From positions 2,372,001 through 2,436,000 of the forward strand of contig NZ_CP136925.1 of assembly GCF_037126245.1 (NCBI RefSeq): a stretch of DNA of 64,000 nucleotides, in the 5' to 3' direction. The position numbers and the translations under genes were made by a program. Shown piece by piece: positions 39,201 to 47,671 of this stretch. This stretch comes from Mangrovimonas cancribranchiae. GTDB lineage: Bacteria; Bacteroidota; Bacteroidia; Flavobacteriales; Flavobacteriaceae. Below the pieces are notes generated by a model. The model ran no database searches, had not been told where the DNA came from, and saw nothing but the letters and a program-made list of their open reading frames with translations. Within the stretch, counting starts at the first letter, position 1. Every line of letters begins with the position of its first letter.

Positions 39201-40965
39201 CTTGCGATGACCCTGTTTGCACCGTTGCATATCCTCCTATAAAGCTCCATGCAATACCATCGTTATTGGCATCGATTGCTGTCCAACATGGTTCTGGATT
39301 TTCGTTTGTAGCATCGGTAAAACTTGTAGAATATGGTGTATTAAAAACAGGACACTGCGTTGTAAACGACACAGGGTTACTCCAAACGCCTGGTGAACCA
39401 CTACAAATTGATCGCACATAAAAATCGTACGCTGTACCTTCTGTTAAGCCAGAAATAAGATTATCTAAGTTTGTTGCTGTAGGAGTTCCTGCACTAGTTG
39501 GTTCTCCTGAACCTGAAGGAACAACGGCATATTCCCAAGAATCGGCAAAGCCTCCTATATTATCCCAAGAAAACTCAACACTATTTTGTAATAAACTATT
39601 AAATGTAATATCTGCTGGAGGCGCACATGTTGGGCTAGATATTTCTAACTCGAAACATATTCCGGCTCCAGTGATTAATTGTGAGGATACTACAATAATG
39701 TATTCTTCGCCTGCTTGTACCAACATATTTGAAATAACTGCAGGGTCAAAACCATCAACAGTATTTGCACCTTCTAAACAAGTAACTCCCACATTGGCAC
39801 AACTATCATACACTAAAAGTGAGCTTAAAGCGTTCCAACAGTTATTTGATGAGTCGCCGCCATCAAAAGTGGTTTGACTTAATGTTAATAAGCCATCGAC
39901 TATTGGGGTATAACTTAGGAATATTTTATCGCCGTTTAAGTGATTTGTTGTTGAATTACCAGAGGAAATACAGTTAGTTCCTTGCGTTGAGTAAGTTAAA
40001 TTAGGATTAGGGTAATTAGCCAAATTATCTGCTAACACATAAGGCGTTGTACTTACATCTGGCACCACTAGAGGGTATTCGCAAGACACACCGTACCTAA
40101 GTGTTTCGAAAGATACAGGGCCAAACCAGTCACTTTTTGTATCATTGTCGCACAAAGCAGCAACATAAAAGTCGTAACCTGTTTCCGGGTCTAAACCACT
40201 TAATGTATAGCTATTCCCTGAAACTGGAATTCCTACATCTGCAGGAGAGCCTCCTTCTGGAATGGCTTGTATTTCAAATTCTGTAGCACTAACATGCGAC
40301 CAAGATACTTCAGCACCATCTACAGAGATGCTTTCTACAGAGATATCGTTTTCATTAATTACTGGACATCCTTCTACCACTCTAAACTGGTCTACAAACC
40401 ACTCGTCGCCTGTTGGTGTTGCTCCGTTTTGTGTATTGGTTACTACAAAAGCAATATAAAGCGGAAAGCCTTCTGGCAAATCAGGCAATTCAACAACCTT
40501 TTTTTCATAAGTTGTTTGCGAATCGATGTTTAAATCGGCTTCTGTGTAACTTGCTAAGGTGACATTAAATCCGTTAATATCTGGTTGCGCTGCCGTAGAA
40601 ATTCTTACTTCATACGTAGCACCATTATCTATTTCACTAGATTGTTTCGTGTAGAATTGAATTTCTCCATCGTTAGGCATGGTTACCTGTGGTGAAACCA
40701 AAAAGTATTGTGCCGTATTTTGATCGCCAACATTATCGGCACTAGGGTTTACAGAAGCACCATTAGTTCCTAAATAACCATCGGTAGTTGTGCTCCAATC
40801 TATATTAGCATTATCGTTACCAAATAATGTCCAAGTAGCTGGAATGCCACTATCAAAAGATTCGGTAACTTGAGCATATCCTTTTCCAGAGAGGAATAAA
40901 AATAAAGCTAAAACAAAAAAGAAGATAGGCTTTTTTGCTACAGCCGTTTGTAACGTTTTTCTCAT
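33226..40965 (-). CDS. giant SprB-like T9SS type B adhesin with fibronectin III and cleaved-adhesin domains
   Basis: This 2579-residue surface protein begins with a long signal peptide (ending SGKGYAQ near residue 32). Its first two thirds alternate choice-of-anchor/cleaved-adhesin beta-sandwich domains (for example FIETFDSDSESDSCWTVF) with about six fibronectin III domains (LDPETGYDFYV and similar turns). A one-copy region with FNGGFEEP-like sequence (AINGGFEEP) follows. Five Ig-like repeats of about 86 residues (FTTGGTFSSATLT, ATGEIDLSTAT, HDVTYTFDGD) then lead to the type B sorting domain (RGISPDGNGKNDSFDL, IYNRNGREVF). The layout resembles SprB, the mobile gliding adhesin, with PorP/SprF and OmpA genes directly downstream. 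Confidence 0.88.
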   Translation of the reverse strand: MRKTLQTAVAKKPIFFFVLALFLFLSGKGYAQVTESFDSGIPATWTLFGNDNANIDWSTTTDGYLGTNGASVNPSADNVGDQNTAQYFLVSPQVTMPNDGEIQFYTKQSSEIDNGATYEVRISTAAQPDINGFNVTLASYTEADLNIDSQTTYEKKVVELPDLPEGFPLYIAFVVTNTQNGATPTGDEWFVDQFRVVEGCPVINENDISVESISVDGAEVSWSHVSATEFEIQAIPEGGSPADVGIPVSGNSYTLSGLDPETGYDFYVAALCDNDTKSDWFGPVSFETLRYGVSCEYPLVVPDVSTTPYVLADNLANYPNPNLTYSTQGTNCISSGNSTTNHLNGDKIFLSYTPIVDGLLTLSQTTFDGGDSSNNCWNALSSLLVYDSCANVGVTCLEGANTVDGFDPAVISNMLVQAGEEYIIVVSSQLITGAGICFELEISSPTCAPPADITFNSLLQNSVEFSWDNIGGFADSWEYAVVPSGSGEPTSAGTPTATNLDNLISGLTEGTAYDFYVRSICSGSPGVWSNPVSFTTQCPVFNTPYSTSFTDATNENPEPCWTAIDANNDGIAWSFIGGYATVQTGSSQGQNHDLYISPQVNFDGVQKRLRYKHRATQGISSYSIKLSTTGVGVDNFTTVILPETQISNTAFEEVTIDIPVDILGNVNIAWVVEPNNEETAFRISIDDVVIEDKPTCPVPTNPFTLNVTQTSAWLFWTQGENETQWELAIQDLGAGEPTGSGELVTQNAPYMASGLEPGTRYEFYVRAYCEADDQSEWVGPIAFTTLCASYDTPFFESFDDEDPDTQKFCWNTDNGGWYITENTAKLGASPNSYLISPAINIDGAKELKYKYRAETLFNLGAITPPRHGLEVVMSTTNDNPSSFTTVVVPSEVFTHSSYIEKSVIIEATGTIYIAFRLPADLSGQVSRLNIDDVSITDAPPCPIPFNASLDLVSATGAEFSWESGYQETSWNAVVQEAGMGAPTEGGTLVSEMSYSATDLEPDTAYEFYIQSNCDANGVSEWFGPIAFQTACTSYVAPFIETFDSDSESDSCWTVFDENGDTETWYTDNANFVYEGDQSAATFTGTNGNNDDWLISPTITITENHRLRFYYRALSQYYIEDLEVLLSTNGPSLDQFTTVLYDSSDDTVIINNEEYRVKIVDLQDISGDVNIAFHVPYYTGGGTSRGNGLLIDNVIIEEEPICTEVTNLSVDVNTLTDTTMDLSWEANGSTQPWQISVQPAGTPAPEGDTAPEYLYTADTNPFTITGLTASSMYDVYVRSECGNDYSPWSEPLQVTTKCPLDNQCQYKFVLSSDTGISAELQLTQNNQVVQVFPFEGNEDGDEFFAYLCSGVEFSLYFWTIGSYAPQYANYHFDVYDSEDNLVYSSPTGLTPRRTVYSGPAICGTPTCPQPTDLTSSATTQFSWTPAGSESQWEVAIQPVDNGTVPQSGTIVNTPSYTPTDADFNDLSAATYEYFVRAVCSDQDQSYWSGPYVFVRNDDVSTALTLPINSDTCENTTTRVSFLNASVSPEAMSCEGVNQRDVWFDFTAESTAHILQVKGFDGNFYYTSGDMPYPAMTMTLYQDNGGGDLVEMMCTYDNVLIAMYSAQLTVGQNYKLRLTLNSDNNHFRRFDMCLTTPSDPCSMNLAINGGFEEPVSSEFRIVQNISALEPIPGWRQNYDTFNNLMFWMSLNGAGFFPYEGGQCVQVIAEEDYDPNDPELKGLYREFDTSEATLLDYSFAHAIRFEGNNLQLFAGPPGGPYELVTENLGGWDWEIISGSYEVPEGQDITRFIFRADGGTTNVGNLLDDVQVRYNNEIITEPFEVDCNTATALLEANGQGTWVPNENNPSVVTFNDATNNTTTITNFVEPGAYTFTWETTYCSYDIELTYNGVGETPTVETPVEYCLGDTAEALSVTASATYTTMWFTDAQGGAGSTTAPTPDTSTTGTTSYYVAYVSDNGCEGPRAEIQVVVSESFSPELTFSYDATCTNAENNPMPILADGFETGGAFSSATLTVDASTGEIDLDSATAGLHDVTYTFDGDAETCTTSGTYTASIEFIQGVDPITTFSYDASYCADSTNPLPTLEAGFTTGGIFSSATVTVDAATGEIDLSTATVGTHDITYTFTGDEANCIGEGNYTTSIEVVAVITPTSAFTYEASYCANSENPTPTLSEGFTTGGTFSSATLTIDTATGEIDLSTATIGMHDVTYTFDGDAATCTEAGSYTTSLEIVEVITPTLTFTYNGSPYCNLDTNPTPSLDTSFTTGGTFSSTTVTVDAATGEVDLTSVSSGIHDVTYTFEGDTVTCIEAGTYTASIEIIASTTTVTGFTYEEDLYCADGGMVLPILDAGFTTGGTFTAENGLSINASTGEINVSSSSVGNYTVVYEVVQDIANCIEGSVSTFDITILDDIEVVINGECNNSDYVLTASAVNGSFNESEASFTWMDANGNTIGDNAETFNVTTYANNTNLNLPTQILVEVMFGGCSTTASFMVERSACRDIPRGISPDGNGKNDSFDLTGFGVTDIFIYNRNGREVFSYKGMYTNQWHGQTNDGNDLPDGTYFYSIKKDDGSSVTGWVFINRAH
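33770..35060 (-). repeat. five tandem repeats of about 258 bp near the adhesin 3' end
   Basis: Five units of about 86 codons encode Ig-like repeats sharing TTGGxFSSATxTVDAxTGEIDL. They are less uniform than the 198-bp repeats of the 1300-residue protein. Confidence 0.8.
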
Positions 40966-41124
40966 GTTAGTACAAATTTCAGTTTAGTATTTTAAGCACT
41001 TAAAAATAGCTATTGCTATACTATATATAAAGGGGATATCTTTGCTTTTTACTGAAATTACAAACACAAAAAAAATCTAAAACCACGCGTATTACATAGG
41101 ATTAACGCTTGGTTAACATTTTTT

Positions 41125-42288
41125 TTACACGGTTGAGGCGGGTTTCGTGTTTTGGATGTCTTTTATCTTTTTTTGAAGGGTTTTTATTGTCTTTTTGTTT
41201 TTTCTTTCAATTAAAAAAACAGCTAAAATCACTAAAATTATAAAGGAAAAGATCCATTTAATTATGGTTTTAAAACGAACATCTGAAGCTTTTAAAATGG
41301 CTTCTTGATTTTTATAATTTTCGTTGATGGAGATATTTATAGAATTACGTTCCGACTTTTTTATTTCTAACTGGGTTTTTAAATACAAGTCGTAATACTT
41401 TTGATAGCTTTCCCAGTTATTTAATGCTAAATGATTTTCAAATAGGCCTTTGTAAATACCTTGATTTAAAATTAAATCGCCAACCTTACTTGAGGTTTTT
41501 AAAGCAGCTTCTAGTAAAGATAGGGCTATTTCATATTGTCCTTCTAAAAGATAGACTTCTGCCAGGCCTTTCTGCGCAAAAGAGATTAAACTGTTGGCTT
41601 CTTCTAACTCGGCGTATGATATAGCCTTTTCAAAACTTTCTTTAGCTAAATTATACTCGGAAAGCAAACTATAACAATTACCCTTATTATAATTTACAAT
41701 GCTTAAATTGGTGTAATATGCTGCGCTACCTAAAGATTTATATTCACGAATACTTTTGTTAAAAAACTCGAGGGCAATGTCGCAATTTAAATTCTCTTTG
41801 TAGATAAATCCTTTTACAGCATAACTGTTTGCTAAATACTTCCTAATAGGATCTTGTGGCGGATATAAAGAAGATAATTGTTCGGTTTTTTCTATATATT
41901 CTAACGACTTATCGTAAATTTTTAACTGTTGATAAAGAATTCCTATCTTAAAAAGAATTTCTATTTGTAGTTTTTCATCATCTATTTCACTTGATAAATT
42001 ATTTGCTTCTGTGGCATATTCCAGTGCTTTTTGGTAATCTCTTTTAGAAGTATAAGCTAAAGAAACAAGAATTAAACCGCGAATTCTATTTTTTTGAGTG
42101 TACAGATTATTTTCATAAATGGTTAACCCTAGTTTAATAGATTCATCAGGGTTTTCATAAACTTTACTTTTACCAACTTCTAACAAACTATCTATTTCCT
42201 GTATAACCTTTAGTTCAGGAATATTCGATACGGCCACTTGAATAGCAAAAACCGTTAAAAAAATGGTATAGCATGTTTTTATTTTCAT
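41125..42288 (-). CDS. TPR membrane protein lacking a DNA-binding domain
   Basis: This 387-residue protein has an N-terminal signal or anchor, then TPR helices from about residue 30 to 310. A membrane segment lies near residues 342-362 (WIFSFIILVILAVFLI), followed by only about 25 residues of basic coiled coil. Its layout copies the upstream protein (TPR, membrane segment, cytoplasmic part), but the AraC DNA-binding domain is missing. The start codon overlaps the upstream stop by 4 bases (ATGA). A partner or modulator of that regulator is a reasonable inference. Confidence 0.7.
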   Translation of the reverse strand: MKIKTCYTIFLTVFAIQVAVSNIPELKVIQEIDSLLEVGKSKVYENPDESIKLGLTIYENNLYTQKNRIRGLILVSLAYTSKRDYQKALEYATEANNLSSEIDDEKLQIEILFKIGILYQQLKIYDKSLEYIEKTEQLSSLYPPQDPIRKYLANSYAVKGFIYKENLNCDIALEFFNKSIREYKSLGSAAYYTNLSIVNYNKGNCYSLLSEYNLAKESFEKAISYAELEEANSLISFAQKGLAEVYLLEGQYEIALSLLEAALKTSSKVGDLILNQGIYKGLFENHLALNNWESYQKYYDLYLKTQLEIKKSERNSINISINENYKNQEAILKASDVRFKTIIKWIFSFIILVILAVFLIERKNKKTIKTLQKKIKDIQNTKPASTV

Positions 42289-43889
42289 GAAACAGATTGT
42301 TGTTCTTTTAGCTCTTTACGCTCTTCACGTATTAAATTAATAAATTTTGCTGGCGACATCCCTACTATAGACTTAAACACAGTTGTAAAGCTACTATGCG
42401 ATGAAAACCCACATTCTTCTGCAAGAAAGCTAATTTTATAATTCACATAATTAGGGTCTTTCTGCAGTTGTTTTATAATGTAATCGACCCGTAACTTATT
42501 AATAAACGTATTAAAATTATCGTTATAGTATTTATGGATAACTTCTGATAAATATTTGGTGTTTGTTTCAAATTGACCAGCTAAAACAGCTAATGACATG
42601 TCTTTATTTAAAAACTTTTTAGACTTTTCAAACCGATTTAATTTAGCTAAAATAGCGTTCTCTGTTTCTTCTGATATAACGATCCCTTTTGTTTTTCGTT
42701 TTTTGCTTATAGTTTTAGGTTTGGGTCTTGTTTTTAAATAATTGGTTCGGCTTATTTCTAAATAATTAATAATTTCTCGCAGTCGTTTTTTTCTACTTTC
42801 GCTTTTAAACACGACAAATGCGCCTAGTGTTAATACTAATAAAGCACATATTAAAAAGATATTTCGTAGCCTAGATTGCTTTTCTTTATTTATCTCTAAA
42901 CTCCTTTCTCCTAAGTTTTGTAATTGATTGTAAAGGTTGTTAATAGATTCTTGCTCTATCTGCTCAACTTGATTATTCAACACTAAAAACTCATCATTAT
43001 AGACTTTATGTTGACTTTTTTTGTTTGAAGCCAAATAATTAACTGCCAAGTCTTGATTTATTTGCATTAATAGGGTGGTATTCTCTATAATGGAAGCAAA
43101 TCTTAATGCTATAAACAAGGCTTCTTCACTTTGTTTAAAAGCCCTTTGCTGCAAATAAAGGTGCCCTAAAGCCTTATACATTTGTGCTTTTTGATATACA
43201 TTTTTTCCTTGCACAACAGCATTTAAGCTTATCGCATTATTAATGTAAACCATTGCAGAATCGTTTTGAGACCTATCGCTAAAAGCACGTTCTTTGGTTA
43301 AATAAAGCTCTTGTCTTGCCTCTGGGTGGTCTTCTAGATAAGTCCTATACCTTACATCGGTTTCATTTAATGATTCTAAAGCGTGTTTTGCTTCGCGTTT
43401 GTCTAAGAAAAGTTTAGATTGCTCTATAGATAGTTTAAAACCTAAGTAGTCTTGTTGGTTCTTATTGGAGAGTTTTTTTACTAAATCTTGAGTTTCTGCT
43501 GAAAAATCATCAGACAAGTTGTATAAATATAGCTTACGTAATAATTCGGACTTAAGAATATTAACCTCAACCTTTGTCTCTAATGAGATTTCTTCCACAA
43601 AATTATACTCATCAAAAACATAAGTAATCGCTTTATTATAATCGCCTTTTATCAAGTAGCTTTTTGCTAGAAGGATATTGGCTAAAGCTTTTTTTTGGGG
43701 TGTTAGCGCTGTTTTTAAAATATGCTCAGAAACTTTAATAGCCTCATCAGGATTTGTAGAAACAAGTTCTTCGGCTTTGGTATATAAATCGCTTTGCTGA
43801 GAGTAGGCATTAGTAACAAAAAAAACATTCATACATAAACAAACATGTATAAGTATTTTAAATAAAACTGTCGCGTAATTCTTTATCAA
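42285..43889 (-). CDS. TPR-transmembrane-AraC one-component regulator
   Basis: This 534-residue protein has a signal or anchor segment, periplasmic TPR repeats (about residues 35-330) and one membrane segment (about 345-366, NIFLICALLVLTLGAFVVF). The cytoplasmic C-terminus carries an AraC-type double helix-turn-helix (about 430-525: LAGQFETNTKYLSEVIHKYY and ECGFSSHSSFTTVFKSIVGMSP). This form is common in Flavobacteriia. The start is TTG 43889, since no ATG or GTG precedes the anchor. A perfect -7 box and a 34-bp palindrome lie upstream. The next gene encodes a similar protein without the HTH. Confidence 0.85.
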   Translation of the reverse strand: MIKNYATVLFKILIHVCLCMNVFFVTNAYSQQSDLYTKAEELVSTNPDEAIKVSEHILKTALTPQKKALANILLAKSYLIKGDYNKAITYVFDEYNFVEEISLETKVEVNILKSELLRKLYLYNLSDDFSAETQDLVKKLSNKNQQDYLGFKLSIEQSKLFLDKREAKHALESLNETDVRYRTYLEDHPEARQELYLTKERAFSDRSQNDSAMVYINNAISLNAVVQGKNVYQKAQMYKALGHLYLQQRAFKQSEEALFIALRFASIIENTTLLMQINQDLAVNYLASNKKSQHKVYNDEFLVLNNQVEQIEQESINNLYNQLQNLGERSLEINKEKQSRLRNIFLICALLVLTLGAFVVFKSESRKKRLREIINYLEISRTNYLKTRPKPKTISKKRKTKGIVISEETENAILAKLNRFEKSKKFLNKDMSLAVLAGQFETNTKYLSEVIHKYYNDNFNTFINKLRVDYIIKQLQKDPNYVNYKISFLAEECGFSSHSSFTTVFKSIVGMSPAKFINLIREERKELKEQQSVS

Positions 43890-43928
43890 AACAATCTTTT
43901 TAACTTTTAAAAAGCATATTTATTGAAA

Positions 43929-43966
43929 CAAATATAATGTTATATTAAGCTTAATATAACATTATA
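43929..43966 (-). promoter_or_regulatory. -7 box overlapping a 34-bp perfect palindrome
   Basis: On the minus strand TATATTTG (43936-43929) matches the Bacteroidota -7 consensus. It overlaps a perfect 34-bp palindrome at 43933-43966 centred on AAGCTT. The palindrome occupies the place of the -33 region, where an operator for the TPR/AraC regulator itself could lie. Confidence 0.55.
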
Positions 43967-44035
43967 ACTTTAAAAAATGTAACTAGTATATAAAAAGCAA
44001 AAAATCCATCGCTATATGCAAATGGATTTTATTCA

Positions 44036-44072
44036 TAAAAAAAAAAACAGGGATAACTTTTACGCTATCCCC
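44036..44072 (-). terminator. terminator after the type A T9SS gene
   Basis: A stem of GGGATA/TATCCC with an imperfect extension is followed by a run of 11 T on the minus strand. Confidence 0.7.
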
Positions 44073-44103
44073 ATTTTAACTATTAACCAAAAAAACTTAA
44101 TTT

Positions 44104-47100
44104 TTATTTTTTAACGACTTTAAATGTCTTTTCAGCTCCGTTTACTTGAACAGTTACAAAATAAACACCTTGGTTTAAGTTGTTCATGTTTACAGTTGTT
44201 TTTAAACTGTTTGGCTTAGTTACTAATATCTCTTGTCCAACAATGTTGCGAACACTAATGTTTGAAATATTATTTCCAGCCTTAACAGTTAATGTATTTA
44301 ATACTGGGTTAGGATAATATGTAAACGATTTAAAAGCATCTACATCACTTACACTTAACGCTTCTTCTGTTGGATAAGCAAATATTTCAAAATCTGCGGC
44401 TCCACTTGCATGAATACTAATTAGGTATGTATTCCCTGCTACAACATCACCTTGTATATCTCCAGAATTATAACAACTATAGAATCCCGTTATATAATTA
44501 TCTGATGTATTAGTACAATCGTCTGTATTATACACCGTATAATAAGCAGAACCTGTTACTCTTGTAAAATCAAAATTATAAGTTCCTGTATAATTTGGCG
44601 TAAAACTGTACCAAATGGTATTATAACTAGACACACAGCTTTGAACTGACGGATACGAATCATCCATATTCCCTACAATAGTATTGTTTCCTGTATCGTC
44701 TGATTCTAGTAACTCAAATGGCGTTGTACAACTATCGTTTTCTACAGGTTCTGGCAATGCCCACACACATAAGTCAAACTCGGCACCTGGTGTAGATTGA
44801 GCAGACCTTACTATAACGTAATACGTTTCAGAACTACTTAAAGTTAACACTACATTATCATTCTCGCCACAATCAATCAATTCGGTAAACGCTCCACAAG
44901 AACCACTATATACCATATAATTAGTACTTGGGGCATCAGCTGATGTTATTGTAAGATTAAATTCATATAAACCATCTACACTTGGTGTAAATGTATACCA
45001 TACATCACCAAAAGTTGAAAATATTGTATTAGGACAAGTAGATGCGTCAGACAATGAAGCCCCTACAGTCGTTCCAGATACAGCATTATCACATGTTTCT
45101 GATGTTGATTCTGTTAACACAATAGCATCAGCACAATTGTCATTTGCTGGAAAAACAGGTGTTTTTAAACAAATGGTAAAGTTTTGTTCATTACCACCAT
45201 TAGAGCTCGTATTTCTTATGTAGTAAGTATCCCCTATTGTTAAACCACTAACATAAACAAAGTCTCCTGTTTGACATAACATGCTAGTAAAGTCACCGCT
45301 ACATGTTCCATCAGTAGTTGCAAAAACCTCTGTCGATAACAAGGCTGTTGAAGACCCTATTGCTGACTCAATATTAGAATACTGAATAATTACACTCTCT
45401 GCAACGGCTTCAAAAGAAAACCAAACATCACTGTTTCCTGCCCCACAAGTAAACGATGTTCCTGCTCCAATAATTTCAGAGTAAGAAGCCCCTGCATTTG
45501 TTGCATCGGTTGTTATAGTACATGTATCATCTGTATTTATGGCTAACCCTAAAGCTCCGCTACACTCATCGTTTGTTGGTGGACAGTAATATGATGTCGT
45601 CGCTTCTGCAAAACATGATGTTGTATCGTCGTTTGTTAGTGTTAATGTAACCTCACTTCCGCTTGTATAAGGTCCAGGCATATTAACAATACCTGTTTCC
45701 GTAATATTTGTTATGCTATTACCTAATCCATCACTTAAGGTTAAAGAACTAGCATCTCCTAAATAAGTTATATCAGCATCAATACTAAAGCCTCCGTTAG
45801 CGCAATCTTCAACAGCTGAAATTGTCATTTCAGGGCTTATACATTCATCTTGGCTTATTACCAAGTTATAACCATACGTATAATATGGAGCCGATTCATT
45901 ACCTGAAGACGAACTTAATACCACATAATAATCTTGATTAGCAGAAAGCACTACATCTAGAAGTTCTTTTTGGTACAATCCTGTATCTGGGTTTACTGGC
46001 ACACTAAAATTACCATCGGCTACAACACAACTAGTACCTGGGTCACCTGGACAACCATCAAGAAGTAATACTGAAGAAGAATAGAAATTCCCATCAGCTT
46101 CATTCCAGTTATAAATCACTTGAATATCTACAGATCTATCTTCGGTAGCTGCTGGTATTTGATAAAAAGCGTCGTTAGCTCTCATGTAATTACTATTACA
46201 TGGGTTAGCATCTACTATATCTTCAAAATTGGCTGTGTCGTTAACATCAACATAAACAGGACTTGGGTTAGCAATAATAGGATCTCCACAAGTTGCTCCT
46301 GTAATAGGCGGGGTACGTGTTGTAAAGCTTTCTTCTGAACAACCAGTAGCATAATCATTTACGTCGTCTCCATTAAAATCGTTAAAAGGTGTAATACTTA
46401 CAAAATACTCAGTTTCATAATCTAATAACCCTGTTAAATCATAGCTTGTTCCTGTAACCTCCTCAGCATTAACAATATCTGTCGCTCCTGTACTTGTTCC
46501 TATAGAAACTGAATAACCTGTTGGAATTCCTGTAGCCGTCGCCCACGTTAATGTTGAATTTGGCTCTACATCAGTAGCACCACTAACAGGTGTAGCTAAA
46601 GCAGTACAATTAGGTGCAGATGTAGCCACTTGTGTTATGGATATATCGTCAACAAGCGCAATTAAGCTAAAGTTATTTACTGTAGTTCCTGTTAACACAA
46701 ATCTAGCCTGAAAATCTGTACCTGCCGCTAAAGTTCCAACATTAACACTTCCAGTTGCAACACAGTCTAACGGACTTACAAATGTAAAGTTAGAATCGTC
46801 TATTGTAATAGCAGCTGTCCAGTTTGTTCCACCATCGGTAGAGTACTCAAACACTAAAGATCCCCAGTTTGCTGCTGGTGCCGAAAAACTTGGAGGTGGA
46901 AATCGGCTTACTTGTTCAAAAACATTGTACGCAAAACTAACTGTTAAATCAGTATCGTTAGTAACAGCTGTTAAGTTTTGTGTGGTCATTATTGCTGTTT
47001 GCCCAGCACCAACACCCCCAGACGCTTGCTCTGTACCACAACCATAAAAGGCATTAGTATCAGAAACATTAAAATCGCCTGTCCAGCCAGCTGGCAGATT

Positions 47101-47187
47101 ACCACTTTCGAAGTCTTCAACAATTTCTACTTGAGAAAATGCTGTGACACTTAGTAGCATCAAAAAGTAAAAGGTAATTTTCTTCAT
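44104..47187 (-). CDS. T9SS type A cargo protein with cleaved-adhesin and fibronectin-like domains
   Basis: This 1027-residue secreted protein has a signal peptide (MKKITFYFLMLLSVTAFSQ), an N-terminal cleaved-adhesin domain (VEDFESGNLPAGWTGDF) and a fibronectin-III-like domain (about residues 195-295). Several Cys-containing beta-sandwich domains follow that start like NDECSGALGL, NDNCADAIVL and NDSCTTPFEL. It ends with a type A sorting domain (FKSFTYYPNPVLNTLTV ... VYFVTVQVNG.EKTFKVVKK). The start is moved to the ATG at 47187 because the frame's upstream extension of 31 codons precedes an otherwise perfect signal peptide. Confidence 0.85.
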   Translation of the reverse strand: MKKITFYFLMLLSVTAFSQVEIVEDFESGNLPAGWTGDFNVSDTNAFYGCGTEQASGGVGAGQTAIMTTQNLTAVTNDTDLTVSFAYNVFEQVSRFPPPSFSAPAANWGSLVFEYSTDGGTNWTAAITIDDSNFTFVSPLDCVATGSVNVGTLAAGTDFQARFVLTGTTVNNFSLIALVDDISITQVATSAPNCTALATPVSGATDVEPNSTLTWATATGIPTGYSVSIGTSTGATDIVNAEEVTGTSYDLTGLLDYETEYFVSITPFNDFNGDDVNDYATGCSEESFTTRTPPITGATCGDPIIANPSPVYVDVNDTANFEDIVDANPCNSNYMRANDAFYQIPAATEDRSVDIQVIYNWNEADGNFYSSSVLLLDGCPGDPGTSCVVADGNFSVPVNPDTGLYQKELLDVVLSANQDYYVVLSSSSGNESAPYYTYGYNLVISQDECISPEMTISAVEDCANGGFSIDADITYLGDASSLTLSDGLGNSITNITETGIVNMPGPYTSGSEVTLTLTNDDTTSCFAEATTSYYCPPTNDECSGALGLAINTDDTCTITTDATNAGASYSEIIGAGTSFTCGAGNSDVWFSFEAVAESVIIQYSNIESAIGSSTALLSTEVFATTDGTCSGDFTSMLCQTGDFVYVSGLTIGDTYYIRNTSSNGGNEQNFTICLKTPVFPANDNCADAIVLTESTSETCDNAVSGTTVGASLSDASTCPNTIFSTFGDVWYTFTPSVDGLYEFNLTITSADAPSTNYMVYSGSCGAFTELIDCGENDNVVLTLSSSETYYVIVRSAQSTPGAEFDLCVWALPEPVENDSCTTPFELLESDDTGNNTIVGNMDDSYPSVQSCVSSYNTIWYSFTPNYTGTYNFDFTRVTGSAYYTVYNTDDCTNTSDNYITGFYSCYNSGDIQGDVVAGNTYLISIHASGAADFEIFAYPTEEALSVSDVDAFKSFTYYPNPVLNTLTVKAGNNISNISVRNIVGQEILVTKPNSLKTTVNMNNLNQGVYFVTVQVNGAEKTFKVVKK

Positions 47188-47633
47188 TTTTAATAAATTA
47201 GTTAAGTTAATATTTAGCTTTAAAAAATTTTGAGAAAGCAATCCTCTAAAAACGATTATTAGGCTATTTTCAAAATTCATCGAACTTTAAATTCTTGGTT
47301 AAAACTAAGTAGAGATATACATTAATAAAAGGGCTTACCTTTTACATTTACTGAAATTTAAAAGAAAAAAAAAGACTGTAAAATACTGACAAACAAAAAG
47401 GTAGACGTTCGTTTACAAAACATTAACAATTAATATGCTATTAGTGTTTTTTTACTATAAAAAACTACTTTTTACAGTAAAAAAGATAATAAAAGGATTA
47501 AAAGAAATAAAAAAACACAATAAGAAGATTAGAATTTTAAAAAGTAAATAATAAGAAATTTAAGGCTATAAAAGTGACTCTCTAAGATTATTTAAAAATA
47601 TTCAAAGCATCTAACTCAGTTATTTTTTAAACA
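47188..47633. other. AT-rich intergenic region without a gene
   Basis: I see no convincing coding sequence, RNA or strong repeat here. It contains the upstream region of the type A T9SS gene and leads up to the tRNA-derived attachment site. Confidence 0.6.
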
Positions 47634-47667
47634 AAAAAACCTGTAACTAAGTTGTTACAGGTTTTTT
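47634..47667. terminator. perfect hairpin terminator next to the tRNA fragment
   Basis: A 14-bp perfect stem (AAAAAACCTGTAAC and complement) with a 6-base loop lies 4 bases beyond the 3' end of the tRNA-Leu fragment. On the minus strand it would terminate the tRNA transcript. Confidence 0.8.
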
Positions 47668-47671
47668 ACAG

